From: Macrosoma leucophasiata
Taxonomy: Eukaryota; Arthropoda; Insecta; Lepidoptera; Hedylidae
DNA: 64,000 nucleotides
Direction: 5' to 3'
NCBI GenBank assembly: GCA_036365455.1
Contig: JAWQUS010000002.1
Span: forward strand, 6,076,001 to 6,140,000
Below are positions 1 to 9,939 of this stretch, piece by piece (the first letter of the stretch is position 1; every line of letters begins with the position of its first letter). The translations under genes were made by a program, and so were the position numbers. The notes under the pieces were generated by a model that saw only the letters and a program-made list of their open reading frames with translations, was not told where the DNA came from and did no database searches.

Positions 1-212
1 TCGTAATTCTTGTAAAAGTACAATTTTCACGGTTCACGGGTACCACGTTTTAGTTCTTTTTGTATTTACTCCAAAAGAAACATGTTCTGCTTGTTTGTGG
101 CTATCCACAAGATACTTTTTATAGAAATAATGGGAATTCGTCGGGAATGGGATATTTTATGTGCGCGTGAGCCGTATTTTGTTTGTTGTCGTAGAAACTT
201 AAATCTTATTAA

Positions 213-409
213 TGGGCGCGAGAGCGTAGGCATCACTGCATTACCTAATCCATCTGTCGCCAAATGATAGTGTTCAGCACTATCGTCTTCCGGTAAGATG
301 GTAAAGTATGACCTCGTAATAACTAACGCAGAGACATAACAATGAAAGACTCAAGGGTGGCAACTGCATTTGCATTTTGATCACTGTTTTTTGCATAGAT
401 GTATAGATC
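213..409 (+). mobile_element. SINE family 1 copy, 5' and 3' truncated
   Basis: SINE family 1 is a roughly 285-bp dispersed element. It starts with a GGTGGTAGAGC head and ends with a tail reading GCTTGTTTGCCACTTCC plus ATTACATAAAAAA. This copy keeps the middle of the body (GTAGGCATCACTGCATTACC, then TGTTCAGCACTATCG). It belongs to a sub-type that has CGTAATAACTA where other copies have CTGTAATTTCC. Head and poly-A tail are missing. The name is descriptive; no database family was consulted. Confidence 0.7.
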
Positions 410-462
410 AAACACAGTGTACAGTCTAAAGAAAACCAACAATGCAACTGATAAACACAAAT

Positions 463-512
463 CATTCTATAGCTAAAACGTATCTAATGTACGTTTATGA
501 ATAAGGGGGTAA
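463..512 (-). mobile_element. Fragment of TTAA-type MITE
   Basis: On the minus strand this reads as the first 50 bp of the 146-bp MITE at 40785-40930. The terminal CCCCCTTATTCATAAACGTA is recognisable. The rest of the element is lost or replaced by unrelated sequence. Confidence 0.55.
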
Positions 513-612
513 TTCTTTAGGCTGCAGTCATCACTAAGCATTCAAATGGCATATCTGTTTGCCATCTTCGTTACAATAAATTATATACAAAAAAAAAACA
601 AAACGCCAAAAA

Positions 613-790
613 AATTTATTAACTAACTTCAGACTGTTGCTTTTATCTGTTTAGCAACTAACTTCAGACTGTCGCTTTTATCTGTTTAGCAACTAAATTC
701 AGACTGTCGCTTTTATCTGTTTAGCAACTAACTTCAGACTGTCGCTTTTATCTGTTTAGCAACTTACTTCGGACTGTCGCTTTCATCTGT
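613..790 (+). repeat. 35-bp tandem repeat, about five units
   Basis: Units start AACTAACTTCAGACTGTCGC and end TTTTATCTGTTTAGC. The first four are nearly identical and the fifth diverges into CATCTGTCGGTGTG. Units abut with no unique spacers, so this is not a CRISPR array. Confidence 0.9.
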
Positions 791-890
791 CGGTGTGTCC
801 GCGTATCGTAAAAATTCAGTCACATTATTTTTTCCAATCGCGCCAAAAGAAATATGACTTCAAAATCCTACAGTAGCAGTAGTGATTTTC
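613..890 (+). mobile_element. Dispersed element containing a 35-bp tandem array
   Basis: The segment is related in inverted orientation to 24040-24166. Both contain the motif CTTCAGACTGT(C/T)GCTTTTATCT, then CGGTGTG, then a block with CCAATCG(C/T)GCCAAAAG. Here the first motif has been tandemly amplified, whereas the other copy has it once. This suggests the array expanded inside a transposed element. No terminal inverted repeat was found. Confidence 0.55.
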
Positions 891-894
891 TTTT

Positions 895-1001
895 TATTAT
901 TATGTTATGGAATTGACAAACAAGCATGCAGTTCACATTGATGTTAAGTGATGACTGCAGCCTAAAGACACCCATACAAAGTGGAGCTCTACCACCAGTG
1001 A
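895..1001 (-). mobile_element. SINE family 1 copy with internal deletion
   Basis: On the minus strand the head (CTGGTGGTAGAGCTCCAC) joins directly to the tail region (TGTGGGTGTC-type, then GCTGCAGTCATCACTTAAC). About 170 bp of the middle is missing. Confidence 0.75.
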
Positions 1002-1446
1002 AAACCAGTAAAAAAAATTTCTACTGCTAGACTTCTTAGGAATTCACTTTATTTGCGAGGAATCCTAATTATTTTTCTAAAATACATTACATAATAATTA
1101 AACCGTATTGGAGATCAACCAGACTTAATAAAAGATGGACAGACAAACAATTTTTTTATACACTTAGAATAAGACACAAAGTCTATTTTATTGTTGCCAA
1201 AAATGTACTGAAGAGCTCTGTCAAACTACTATCTGTAACTGCTTTTAAACCACCTTTATTAATTTTGTAACAGTACGTGCGCTTTCTTGTAAGTCTTTTA
1301 AATTTTTAATTAAATAAAACAATGTGCAGATTGAAATTCTCCTCGGTAACATTTTAATATTAGTTTTAGATCAACCTCAGATTCGGTCAGTTATTTTAGT
1401 AAAATTACAATGGTGTATATTTATCAAATTGCATTTGTGTTTTAAA
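1002..1446. other. AT-rich stretch, nothing recognised
   Basis: No open frame, RNA fold or dispersed repeat was recognised here. Confidence 0.5.
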
Positions 1447-1560
1447 TGAACTTATCATCATCTCAGCCGATAGACGCCCACTGCTGGACAAAAGTCTCCT
1501 TATAAGAGGATATGCCATGATCGCTACGCTTGATGCTACTGATGCCTACGCCGCGTTGTG
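1447..1560 (-). mobile_element. RTE-like LINE 3' end fragment
   Basis: On the minus strand it contains GCGATCATGGCATATCC, GGAGACTTTTGTCCAGCAGT and GGGCGTCTATCGGCTG followed by a GATGATGAT tail. The same string of motifs occurs at 38145-38212 on the plus strand. This is the usual look of a lepidopteran RTE-like LINE 3' end. Assignment to RTE is inference from recalled family features. Confidence 0.55.
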
Positions 1561-1592
1561 TCATCTACTGCCGTCTTATAGAACTTTTTCTT

Positions 1593-1879
1593 CTGGTGGT
1601 AGAGCTTCAGTGGCGGAGCTCGCGGGCGTAGACACCACCGCATTACCTAATTTACTTGCCGCTAAATGGTAGTGTTCAGCACTATCGTGTTCCGGTCAGG
1701 TGGTAATGTACGGCCCTGTAATTTCCGGCACAGAGGCATAACACCTTAGGCCTCAGGAGTGGTAACTGGTAACGCATCTACATTTTGACTTGGTCTTCGT
1801 GTGGGTGTCTATAGGTTGTCATCGCTTAACATCAATGTGAACTGCATGCTTGTTTGCCACTTCAATTACATTTAAAAAA
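1593..1879 (+). mobile_element. SINE family 1, near full length
   Basis: Head CTGGTGGTAGAGCTTCAGTG, body TGTTCAGCACTATCGTGTTC and GGCACAGAGGCATAACACC, tail TTGCCACTTCAATTACATTT plus A-run. The A-rich 3' end points to retroposition. Confidence 0.8.
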
Positions 1880-1899
1880 CTAGAAATGGTTTGACCATC

Positions 1900-2351
1900 A
1901 TTAGGTATTCTGTGGATTGACCAGCAGAAAATTTCGTCCCGACGCTTTAGACCAAATAGTTTACATTTAACTTCGTAACTTCACACCTGTAATCCCCGAA
2001 GGGGTAGGCAGAGGTAAATGCATGCATTCAAGCATACATGCAAACACCCACGATTCGCCGGTTACGTTTTGGCCCATGTAACAGGTGGCGAGCCTGTTGA
2101 CATCTCCGGGCACATTACCAAACTTTGAGGTACTGGGAAATTTCCAGAAAATGAAAAAATCCCAATAGAACCAGAGACAAAGGCTTTTTCACCATTGTCT
2201 CTGATAACCCCCTACCCGGGAATCGAACCCAGGACCTCAGCGTAGTAGTAGTGGCCTGCTACCACTAGGCTACCGAGGCAGTTACATTTAACTATTTGGT
2301 CTAAAGCGTCGGGACGAAATTTTCTGCTGGTCAATCCACAGAATACCTAAT
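1900..2351. repeat. Perfect 62-bp inverted repeat split by a SINE
   Basis: Arms 1900-1961 and 2290-2351 are exact reverse complements over 62 bp. The SINE at 1973-2281 lies between them and carries a 12-bp duplication (TTACATTTAACT). Removing the SINE and one duplication leaves the two arms separated by only seven bases (TACATTT). The target was therefore a nearly perfect hairpin of about 131 bp. Confidence 0.9.
1973..2281 (-). mobile_element. SINE family 2 (tRNA-derived), full length with TSD
   Basis: Family 2 has a tRNA-like head (CTGCCTCGGTAGCCTAGTGG, B-box GGTTCGATTCC) and a body with CAGTACCTCGAAGTTTGGTA and TAACCGGCGAATCGTGGGTG. It ends CTCTGCCTACCCCTTCGGGG then GGCGTGAAGTTAC. This copy is flanked by the 12-bp target-site duplication TTACATTTAACT at 1961-1972 and 2282-2293. 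TSD and Pol III boxes support a SINE. Confidence 0.9.
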
Positions 2352-2590
2352 TATGGTTGTCTGTTAGTCACGCAGTCAATCAATCAGTCAATAACGGAAA
2401 AGCTTTACATAAATCATGATTGATTTAGAAGTAAGTACATTGTACTCAAATATGCATGAAGCTATTACAACTTTTATAATGTTACTTTTGAACATAAAGC
2501 CATTAACCGAGTATTTGTTTGTGATATTTAACAGTAGGTATAGTTTCGATTTTGGATTCGATGTTTTTCATAGTTTTATTGTTTTAAAAT

Positions 2591-2828
2591 GTAACTTCAG
2601 CTGTAATTCCCGAAGGAGTAGGCAGAGGTTAATCCATGCATTCGAGCATACATGCAAACACCCACGATTCGCCGGTTATGTTTTGGCCCATGTAACACAG
2701 ATGGCGAGTCTGTAGACTTCTCCGGGCACATTACCAAATTTCGAGGTTGTGGTAAATTTCCAGAAAATGTAAAAATGTTAATAGAACCAGAGTTAATGGA
2801 TTTTACATCCTTATCTCTAATCGACCCC
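2591..2828 (-). mobile_element. SINE family 2 copy lacking its tRNA head
   Basis: It has the family 2 tail and body but stops at the point where the tRNA-like head should begin. There it joins a family 1 fragment in the opposite orientation, so the junction at about 2828 is chimeric. Confidence 0.75.
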
Positions 2829-2992
2829 CGTAATAACTTATGACAGAGACATATCAACTAAGGTCTCAGTCAGGGGTGGCAACGCATCTACATGTTAACC
2901 CCTGGTCTTTGTGTAAGTGTCTTTAGGCTGCAGTCACCACTTAACATCAATGTGAGTTGCATGCTTGTTTGTCACCTGCATTACATAAAAAA
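2829..2992 (+). mobile_element. SINE family 1, 3' half
   Basis: Begins at GTAATAACTTATGACAGAG and runs to GCTTGTTTGTCACCTGCATT plus A-run. It is of the sub-type with TAATAACT rather than TAATTTCC. Confidence 0.7.
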
Positions 2993-4572
2993 TAGGTCTT
3001 GGGAGTCTGATTAATCCATGTCTGATTTACAAACGATTTTGCTTTTGTACAAGAATCCCGTAGTTATTCATTGGACATCTCAATTAATGTTTGAATACGA
3101 TGTCCAATCAGCAATTGATTCAATCAAGCTGGTTACTAATTACGATTTCAATTCGTACTACGATCAATTGACTCGGTTAAATCACTCGGCATCGATAAGG
3201 TTCAGAATATTTTAAGCTTTCAATATTTTAATCAGTTTTAACACCACTTCAGTTCTTATTGGTTATTCCTCCAACTTTAGTTTGGTGTATGTCTTACAAT
3301 CATATGTAGATATATAAAAATCGAGAAATTGGTTTCAACGTTGTCTCTTAAAATTTGTAAATAATTTGTTTACGAAAATGACCTTATATTTGAGCCCGCG
3401 GGCAGGCTCGCTTAAGATAATCAAGTACTTAAAGTAAACAGTGCGGTAAATTGTTTTATTTTTTTTATTTACAGATTTTTGTAATATTTCCGTTATTATA
3501 GCTGCTGATTTTTTAAAATTAATAAGATCACCACAATTTTCACGAACCCATCATAAACTTAAAAGCTAGCTCACAGGTAGAGTATAATATGGATGTAACA
3601 CAGGATACCGTTTTTCGCGTTTAGAGGTCATTACAGATTTTTTAAGAATTCGCGGATGAAGCAGCGGACAAGCTAGCATTGTAATAAAACAACGGAACCC
3701 ATTTCGACAAATAATTAGGTATACAATACAATTTAAGCGTTACTTACATATTTAGGTAGGCACATTTTTGGTTGAGATTCATGAAAAACTTTAAATGGTT
3801 TCCCCACCTCGGAGAGATCTCGGACATAGTCGGGGTAACTTTTTACTACCGATCTAGTCAAGTAAATTAAGTCACAATAGTAATAAAAAATCATGACACC
3901 AAATTACTATAAGACCCTCAAAACCCTCCAAAATATTGCGACGGGGAAGGAGTCACCCGATTCATTATTTTTAATTTATTCATCATAATAACAACTTCCA
4001 AAATATCCTTCAAAAGTAGTTACACATGCGCAAAGTAACAGATTCAATAAATAATATCGACAGGTATCGAACTTCACTTACAAAGTAAATACATTTAAAC
4101 TCGATCCTCAAAAGGCCGATTCAAAACTTTTTCTATTACCTTTCCAAACTTTTTCTCGCATGTTTCAATAATCAAATGCTTTCGGAATAAATACCATTCA
4201 TTTCACGTTCAACTTTAAAAGGCAACTTGGGTATTGGCTTCTTTAATTAGGACTGAAGGTTTGCAGTTCATTTCCTCTTAAAACGTCAGTTGAACGAATG
4301 AATGGAATCCGCTTACTAGTCCTTCAGTTACTTTCAATAGGAAAAAGGAGTTCTCGGACAATATTGTGTTAGCTAGAGTTTTATAATGTGCAATCACATT
4401 TTCTTATTTTACTTTTCAATGCAATGAGACGTGGTCTTAATTTAACTAATCGATTTGATTTAAGTTAGGAATGCGGATATATTTGCTCCCACAGCTTTTG
4501 TTCGGAGAGTTAACTGATGCAGTCGATCGAATATAAGTATTTTATTTTAAAGAAAAATGGAAAGAAAAATTT
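2993..4572. other. AT-rich stretch, nothing recognised
   Basis: Only short, low-complexity open frames occur (for example about 65 codons at 3018), with no recognisable domain or splice context. No dispersed repeat matching the rest of the window was noticed. Confidence 0.5.
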
Positions 4573-4647
4573 GACTTCAGGCGAGGCTCGAACTCGCGAC
4601 CTACTGGGAATCTAGTCCAGCCGCTCTTCCAATTGAGCTACTGAAGC
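4573..4647 (-). other. tRNA-like sequence (SINE head or tRNA pseudogene)
   Basis: On the minus strand a 7-bp acceptor stem (GCTTCAG with CTGAAGT, one G-T pair), a D-arm (GCTC...GAGC) and a T-arm (GCGAG-TTCGAGC-CTCGC) are good. The anticodon stem is offset by a base and has a mismatch at its closing pair. The 3' flank AAGTCAAATTTTTCTTTCC recurs after the tRNA-like sequence at 11365, so both are probably members of a transposed family, not functional tRNAs. Confidence 0.6.
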
Positions 4648-4651
4648 CCTG

Positions 4652-5030
4652 CCCGATTTGTCAAATCTTTCCTTCACATCTATTGCATTGCTTTATGGTA
4701 GCAGTAGCGCCATCTATTATCAACTATGCTAGTTAGGCTTTACGATATTCGATTATAAATTATAACATTATTGTCTTTAACCAATATTTTAATAATAATG
4801 ATAAGCAATTTACAATGATGACATTTACTTAAAAATCGGAACTTTAAAATATTAAATTCCAGAAATAAAATCTGTTTTGACACTTTCATGAACTTAACTG
4901 CTTAAGTCTCTAATAAATAGACCAATACACAATCTAATTAAGACTCTGTCTTTAGTTTTTAGGTACTAAAATAAATTAACACATAGCAACTAATTGCTAT
5001 TACAACAGCACATATCTACTTATTTCCTCT
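4652..5030. other. AT-rich stretch, nothing recognised
   Basis: No feature beyond short A/T runs. Confidence 0.45.
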
Positions 5031-5314
5031 TTTTTTTATGTAATGGGCGTGGCAAACAAGCATGCAGTTCACATTGATGTTAAGTGATGACTGCAGCCTA
5101 TAGACACCCACATGAAGACCAAGGTCAAAATGCATATGCGTTACCACTCCTGAGGCCTAAGGTGTTATGCCTCTGTGCCGGAAATTACAGGGCCGTACAT
5201 TACCACCTGACCGGAACACGATAGTGCTGAACATTACCATTTAGCGGCAAGTATATTAGATAATGCGGTGGTGCCTACGCCCGCGAGCTCCGTCACTGAA
5301 GCTCTACCACCAGT
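5031..5314 (-). mobile_element. SINE family 1, near full length
   Basis: Minus-strand copy with head CTGGTGGTAGAGCTTCAGTG, body and A-rich 3' end intact. Only scattered substitutions separate it from the copies at 12279 and 37769. Confidence 0.8.
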
Positions 5315-5474
5315 AAACTGTAAAATAAAATAAATTAAACAACAAAAAAGTAAAGTCGCTTACATATATATTTTATATCATGTAAACGCTAATGTAAAAA
5401 ATGGTGTCGCTCTAAAGTAAGTCAAACCATATCAAATAATCGCTAATACAACAATAGAAGTGGACCCGGAACAC

Positions 5475-5775
5475 AGTGCCTAGTGCGAGATTTCCGATCG
5501 CGATTTTCGATCGCGATCGCTAGATGACGCTCCTTCAATTCCATACAAATCTGCGTTTAATTCGCGTAAGAGCAAAAAACTGGTTGCCTGTAAGGTCGGT
5601 TTTACGGGCGAAGATTTTTCTCGGTAGGAAGGCATTCGCCGGTCCGGCAGGCCTCTCTCTCGTTCAGTGACTCATCGTTACGTTACCGGGCGTTACACTT
5701 TTTCATGAGTGACTCCAAGCCGCAACCTAATTTAAGACGTTGTCACGTCAAAAATAAAATCTCGCACCAGGCACT
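5475..5775. mobile_element. 301-bp TIR element with conserved 190-bp core
   Basis: Ends are 19-bp inverted repeats (AGTGCCTAGTGCGAGATTT against AAATCTCGCACCAGGCACT, one mismatch). Inside, on the minus strand, is a core found also at 26747-26945 and 32994-33187, with motifs AATTAGGTTGCGGCTCGGAG, AAAGTGTAACGCCCGGTAAC and GGCCTGCCGGACCGGCGAAT. No protein is encoded, so it would be a MITE or other non-autonomous element. The left end also holds a CGATCGCGA palindrome cluster. Confidence 0.65.
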
Positions 5776-5782
5776 CTGATCA

Positions 5783-5958
5783 CCTCCAGTAGTAACTATC
5801 ACAGAGACATAACAACTAAGGTTTCAGGGGTGTTAACGCATCTGCATTTTGACCTTTGGTTTTTTTGTAGATGTCTATAGGCTGCAGTCATCACTTAACA
5901 TCCATATGTTCACATGGATACAGCGTTGCAGGCTTCTTTGCTACCTTCGTTGCATAAA
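5783..5958 (+). mobile_element. SINE family 1, 3' part, degraded
   Basis: Contains TAGTAACTATCACAGAGACA, a degraded CATTTTGACCTTTGG motif and GGCTGCAGTCATCACTTAAC. The tail is disrupted after TGTGAACTG. Confidence 0.6.
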
Positions 5959-6039
5959 ACATAAAACTAAACATAAAACTATTTTCAAACAAAAAAAATT
6001 GCAACATTCCTTAAAGAAATTAGAAGCGACAATCTTAAT

Positions 6040-6180
6040 CTGAAGTCCGCTATCAGGCCAACAAATAGACGCGGGATTATCCGGGCGAATCCCACAACCG
6101 CCCGGATACGGTCTTAACAAATATCTACAGGTCAGGCGCCAACTAATTTACAATGGGAAAAGCTTAGTAAGGAACTGACT
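6040..6180. repeat. Diverged repeat paired with 7137-7310
   Basis: Shares AACAAATA..AG, ATAATCCGGGCG-like, TCTCACAACCGCC-like and AAATATCTACAGG blocks with 7137-7310 in the same orientation. The pair may be a local duplication or two copies of an unnamed element. Confidence 0.45.
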
Positions 6181-6352
6181 GTACTTCCTAACTTTGGTGA
6201 CACTAGGAACACCGACTTCTTTTCTGATTACGTCAGAGAAACAAAAAAGATTATTAAAGTACTGATTGTATTTTCTAACTTTGGTGATGAAAGACAACCA
6301 TTTACAAATAAAACATACGGTTTGCGATTATTTCCACAACCTTGCCAATTTT

Positions 6353-6618
6353 ACTGGTGGTAGAGCGCCAGTGACGGAGCTCGCGGACGTAGGCACCACC
6401 GCATTACCTAATATGCTTGCTGCTAAATGGTAGTGTTCAGCACTATCGTGTTCCGGTCAGGTGGTAATGGCCTTGTAATTTCCGGCACAGAGGCATAACC
6501 TTAAGCCTCAGGAGTGGTAACGCATCTGCATTTTGACCTAGGTCTCTGTGTGATAAGCTGCAGTCATCACTTAACATCAATGTGAACTGCATCCACTTCC
6601 ATTACATTAAAAAAAAAA
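6353..6618 (+). mobile_element. SINE family 1 flanked by a ~55-bp direct repeat
   Basis: Head ACTGGTGGTAGAGCGCCAGT and A-rich end are present. The bases just before (about 6297-6352) and just after (about 6616-6674) are diverged copies of one sequence containing AATAAAACATACGGTTTGC. The flanking repeat is too long for a normal TSD. Confidence 0.75.
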
Positions 6619-6796
6619 CATTTAGAAATAAAACATGCGGTTTGCAATAATTTACACAACCTCGCCAATGGTGAAACGGGAAACTATCGATCAAAATATA
6701 AATTTTCTACTTTCGTCAAATTACAGTACCAATTTAGGAGATACCTACCGGTGAAAATGAAGTAAAAATAATACAGAAATAGAAATAAATAACAAA

Positions 6797-7095
6797 CTGC
6801 CTCCGTAGCTTAGTGGTAGCAGGCCACTACTGCTACGCTGAGGTCCTGGGTTCGATTCCCGGGTAGAGGGTTAGCAGAGAAAAGTGCTTTATCTCTGGTT
6901 CTATTAGGATTTTTCCATTTTCAGGAAATTTTTCAGTACCTCGAAGTTTGGTAATGTGCTCGGAGATGTCAACATCCTCGCCACCTGTTACATGGCAAAA
7001 ACGTAACCGGTGAATCGTGGGTGTTTGCATGTATGCTTGAATGCATGCATTTTCCTCTGCCTATCCCTTCGGGGATAACAGACGTGAAGTTAAGT
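6797..7095 (+). mobile_element. SINE family 2, full length
   Basis: tRNA-like head CTGCCTCCGTAGCTTAGTGG with B-box GGTTCGATTCC, full body, then CTCTGCCTATCCCTTCGGGG and a GTGAAGTTAAGTTAA tail. A clear TSD was not found. Confidence 0.85.
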
Positions 7096-7136
7096 TAAAT
7101 CGCGGCGGTCCCTAAAAAAAAATTCAATGGACAATC

Positions 7137-7310
7137 AAACTCCGAAATACGCAGTCGCGCTAACAAATAAGTAGAGGCGTAATCAAGGATAATAATCCGG
7201 GCGCATCTCACAACCGCCTTGACACGGGCCGGTCTTGATAAATATCTACAGGACAATCGTCCACTAATTGACAGTGAGACAGATTGTCAAGCCAAGCTCA
7301 GTAAAGACTC
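7137..7310. repeat. Diverged repeat paired with 6040-6180
   Basis: Same orientation partner of 6040-6180. It lies just downstream of the SINE at 6797, so that SINE separates the two copies. Confidence 0.45.
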
Positions 7311-7462
7311 ACACACATTTTAAAACCGAATCGTTACAGTATAAAGTAGAAAGAGCTTAATAAAGTACTAAATAAATATATTATACAGAACGTTGTGAAA
7401 TTCTGTCGATCGAATCGAACAAATCTACCCTTTAAACAATTTGATAACGTCACTGCGACGTA

Positions 7463-7697
7463 AAGTGCTCAACAATAAAATATAATGCACATCGAGCCTA
7501 GGAAGGAGACTTCGGCTTATTTCGGGTCTGTAGAGCGTTATCTCTTTCGCACTGGTCGACCATTTTGACCAATACCAGACTGTCAGTGCTTACGTAGGCA
7601 GTGTGCAACAGAGATAACGCTCTACGAAGTCCAAACGAGCCGATCATCCCTTTCGCAGACTCGATGTGCAATATTAATTGTTGAGTACTGTAAGTTG
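7463..7697. mobile_element. TIR element (MITE-like), ~235 bp
   Basis: Two halves are inverted copies over about 95 bp: TGCACATCGAGCC...TAGAGCGTTATCTCT on the left, AGAGATAACGCTCTA...GACTCGATGTGCA on the right. The right half recurs at 11920-12062. There is no coding capacity. Confidence 0.65.
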
Positions 7698-8621
7698 GAT
7701 TCCTCTTGGTGATTGTTATTACAGAGCTGATACCTAGTTAAAAATCAAACCGCAATACCATAGTGCTGAACCCTATTTTGTGCACCCACTGGCTTCACTC
7801 ATCCACCTTGAATTTGAAAAACGACAAATCAGCGCCCAAGCAATCGTCACAATTACATATTTTTGAAAAATAATATAACCTCCATATTGAACCTGAATAA
7901 AGATGTTTTATCAGCCCCACAATATTATCAATATGTATTTTCAACCTTCATGCAGTGGGTGAACCGGTAAACAGGAATTATCTTCACACCCACCAGTGTG
8001 TGCACGGGTAGCGACTCGATTTGGCAGAAAAAAATTAGGTAATATTCAATGGCCCACCCAAACTGCTTGTTTCTCCGCTCCATAACATTTTCAAACGCTT
8101 TCCATCAGTGTAAATACCCATTCACATTGTAAATTTAAAAGTTACTTGATACATAAATACTGGTTCCGTAAATATTATCGGGACCAGATCGTATAAACTG
8201 CACTCCGCTACTTTAAATGAGTATGGGAAACTGAAGAGTTTCCGAAGAAAATTATATCGTCGCAAGCGGCGAAAACAGCTGTGCATACAAAGTTTTATTG
8301 AAATTTTAAACAATAAATTCTAGGCGAGCTTATTGAGACATTCGAAACTATAGGAGAAGAATAAGTGAAAAATAACACTTGCCTTCAAATATCGCAGCAA
8401 TCGATTTTAAAATAAAAGTCTGTCCACACGTGAGAATCATGGCTGCTATTTGATTATCTTATTATACGAGTGTATAAATTACTTATTTGCCTGCGATGGA
8501 TTCCTAAACTACTTAATCGATTTTAATCAAACAATACACACCGTGCGCAGTTTGAAAGATACGATATAAATTAAGATGCAACCACATCTTAATTTATAGT
8601 ATATTACGGAATATTATATAA
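7698..8621. other. Nothing recognised
   Basis: AT-rich DNA with no supported gene or repeat. Confidence 0.45.
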
Positions 8622-8931
8622 TAATGACAACTCTTGACACGTCCCACTGCGGGGCACGAATCTCTCCCCTCTTTGGAGGAAAGGTCTGTAGCTTACTCCA
8701 CCATGCTGCTCTAATGCGCATTGATGGAGATACCGGTTAGTGGCCAAACCGCTGTTTTAAGGTCACCGACCAGCTTTAACGACTGCTATTCCCGGACCGA
8801 CGGCATAAGGTGAAACGCGCATTTTGATTTGTTACTAGCGGTCACCCATCACACACCCGACCGCGTCCGTATTACACAACCGAGTAGATCGCTTGCGGTC
8901 TTCACCAGCCGCGAGGTCATGCGTGCTTCTA
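8622..8931 (-). mobile_element. SINE family 4 (5S rRNA-derived), diverged
   Basis: On the minus strand it starts GAAGCACGCATGACC, then a diverged 5S-like block (GATCTACTCGGTTG, GATGGGTGACCGC), then the same body as 23365-23758, ending near CCCCGCAGTGGGACGTGTCA. It is older than the 23.4-kb copy. Confidence 0.75.
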
Positions 8932-8989
8932 GATATTATGTTACTACCTAAATTTAGGGTAGGGTCAAAGGTTTTAGGAATCAGCGTAC

Positions 8990-9095
8990 ATGTATGAAGA
9001 GAATGATGAATGTAGAAGAAGCACGGGAGGTGTATCAGGACCGGGATATCTGGCGCTCTACGTGTTCATGCCTGCCCCGTAAGGTACTTGGCTTG
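8990..9095 (+). mobile_element. RTE-like LINE 3' end fragment
   Basis: Contains ATGAAGAGAATGATGAATGT, CAGGACCGGGATATCTGGCG and a terminal CTTGGCTTGAGGATAC. It matches the last about 100 bp of the LINE whose C-terminal frame lies at 35019-35405. Confidence 0.7.
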
Positions 9096-9939
9096 AGGAT
9101 ACAAACATACATAAATTGCAACCGTGCGAAGCCGGTGCGGGCAGCTTGTATTTGATAAATTAAATCAATGTTATCATTATACCAAGATTTATTGAATTGA
9201 AGATACGGAAAGGGTCAAGTATCAGTATTACACAGGTCAGGTCAGGGTTACCGGTTGACAAGGATTTGTGTTTCAACACAAAGGTGACTTAATTAAGCTC
9301 GGAACGCCCCCACTCTAGCAGCTCCTGATTTATTGGTGAAAACTTCCATAAATTACGGCTTAATCGAATTTATTAGCAATTGAGATATAAGCAAATGGAA
9401 ATGCTTCTTCGGTGGAATTCACATATTAGTTGATTAGTCAAGAACGTGTTTTGGGGTGCAGTATTAAAAAACAATTGGGAAAGTGGATTGGTGAAAATCG
9501 GTATCTAAACTTAGTTGACTCATGGATTCGGGTGGAACTATTTGGATCAAGAGATTTCAGGCTTTGGGAGTGACAAAACAGCTAAGTATAGTCTGACATG
9601 TTTACTGTCGAAAACATATTAATTAGAGATCTTTCCTTTTTGCGAATACATCTTCAACAATAAAGGAACGACTTGTCCAAACAATATTATTAAATAGGTA
9701 ATCGATTAGTTCAATGCTGGAACAAATTCGTCGAATTACTTACCAATTCTCATTTTATGAATTTGATTCAATGTTCTTAATTGCCACCACCATCATCCAG
9801 TGCATTTGAATCAGGAACCGGATTCGAGAGATCGATACGAACTAATCATCAATTGAGATGAGTCCGAGATGATCCCAAGTTGATCAATCCCAAGTTGATT
9901 AGACAAATGTCACTGGATCCTCCGTTCCTTTCTATCAAG
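9096..9939. other. Nothing recognised
   Basis: AT-rich. A short local direct repeat (ATCCCAAGTTGAT twice near 9872-9899) is the only structure seen. Confidence 0.4.

Noticed and set aside
613..790. CRISPR array
   Set aside because: The 35-bp units are contiguous with no unique spacers, no cas genes are present and the DNA is from an animal genome.
3018..3215. 65-codon open frame as a small gene
   Set aside because: AT-rich, no similarity or splice signals recognised.
4573..4647. Functional tRNA gene
   Set aside because: The anticodon stem is defective and the same 3' flank follows another tRNA-like sequence at 11365, indicating a transposed family.
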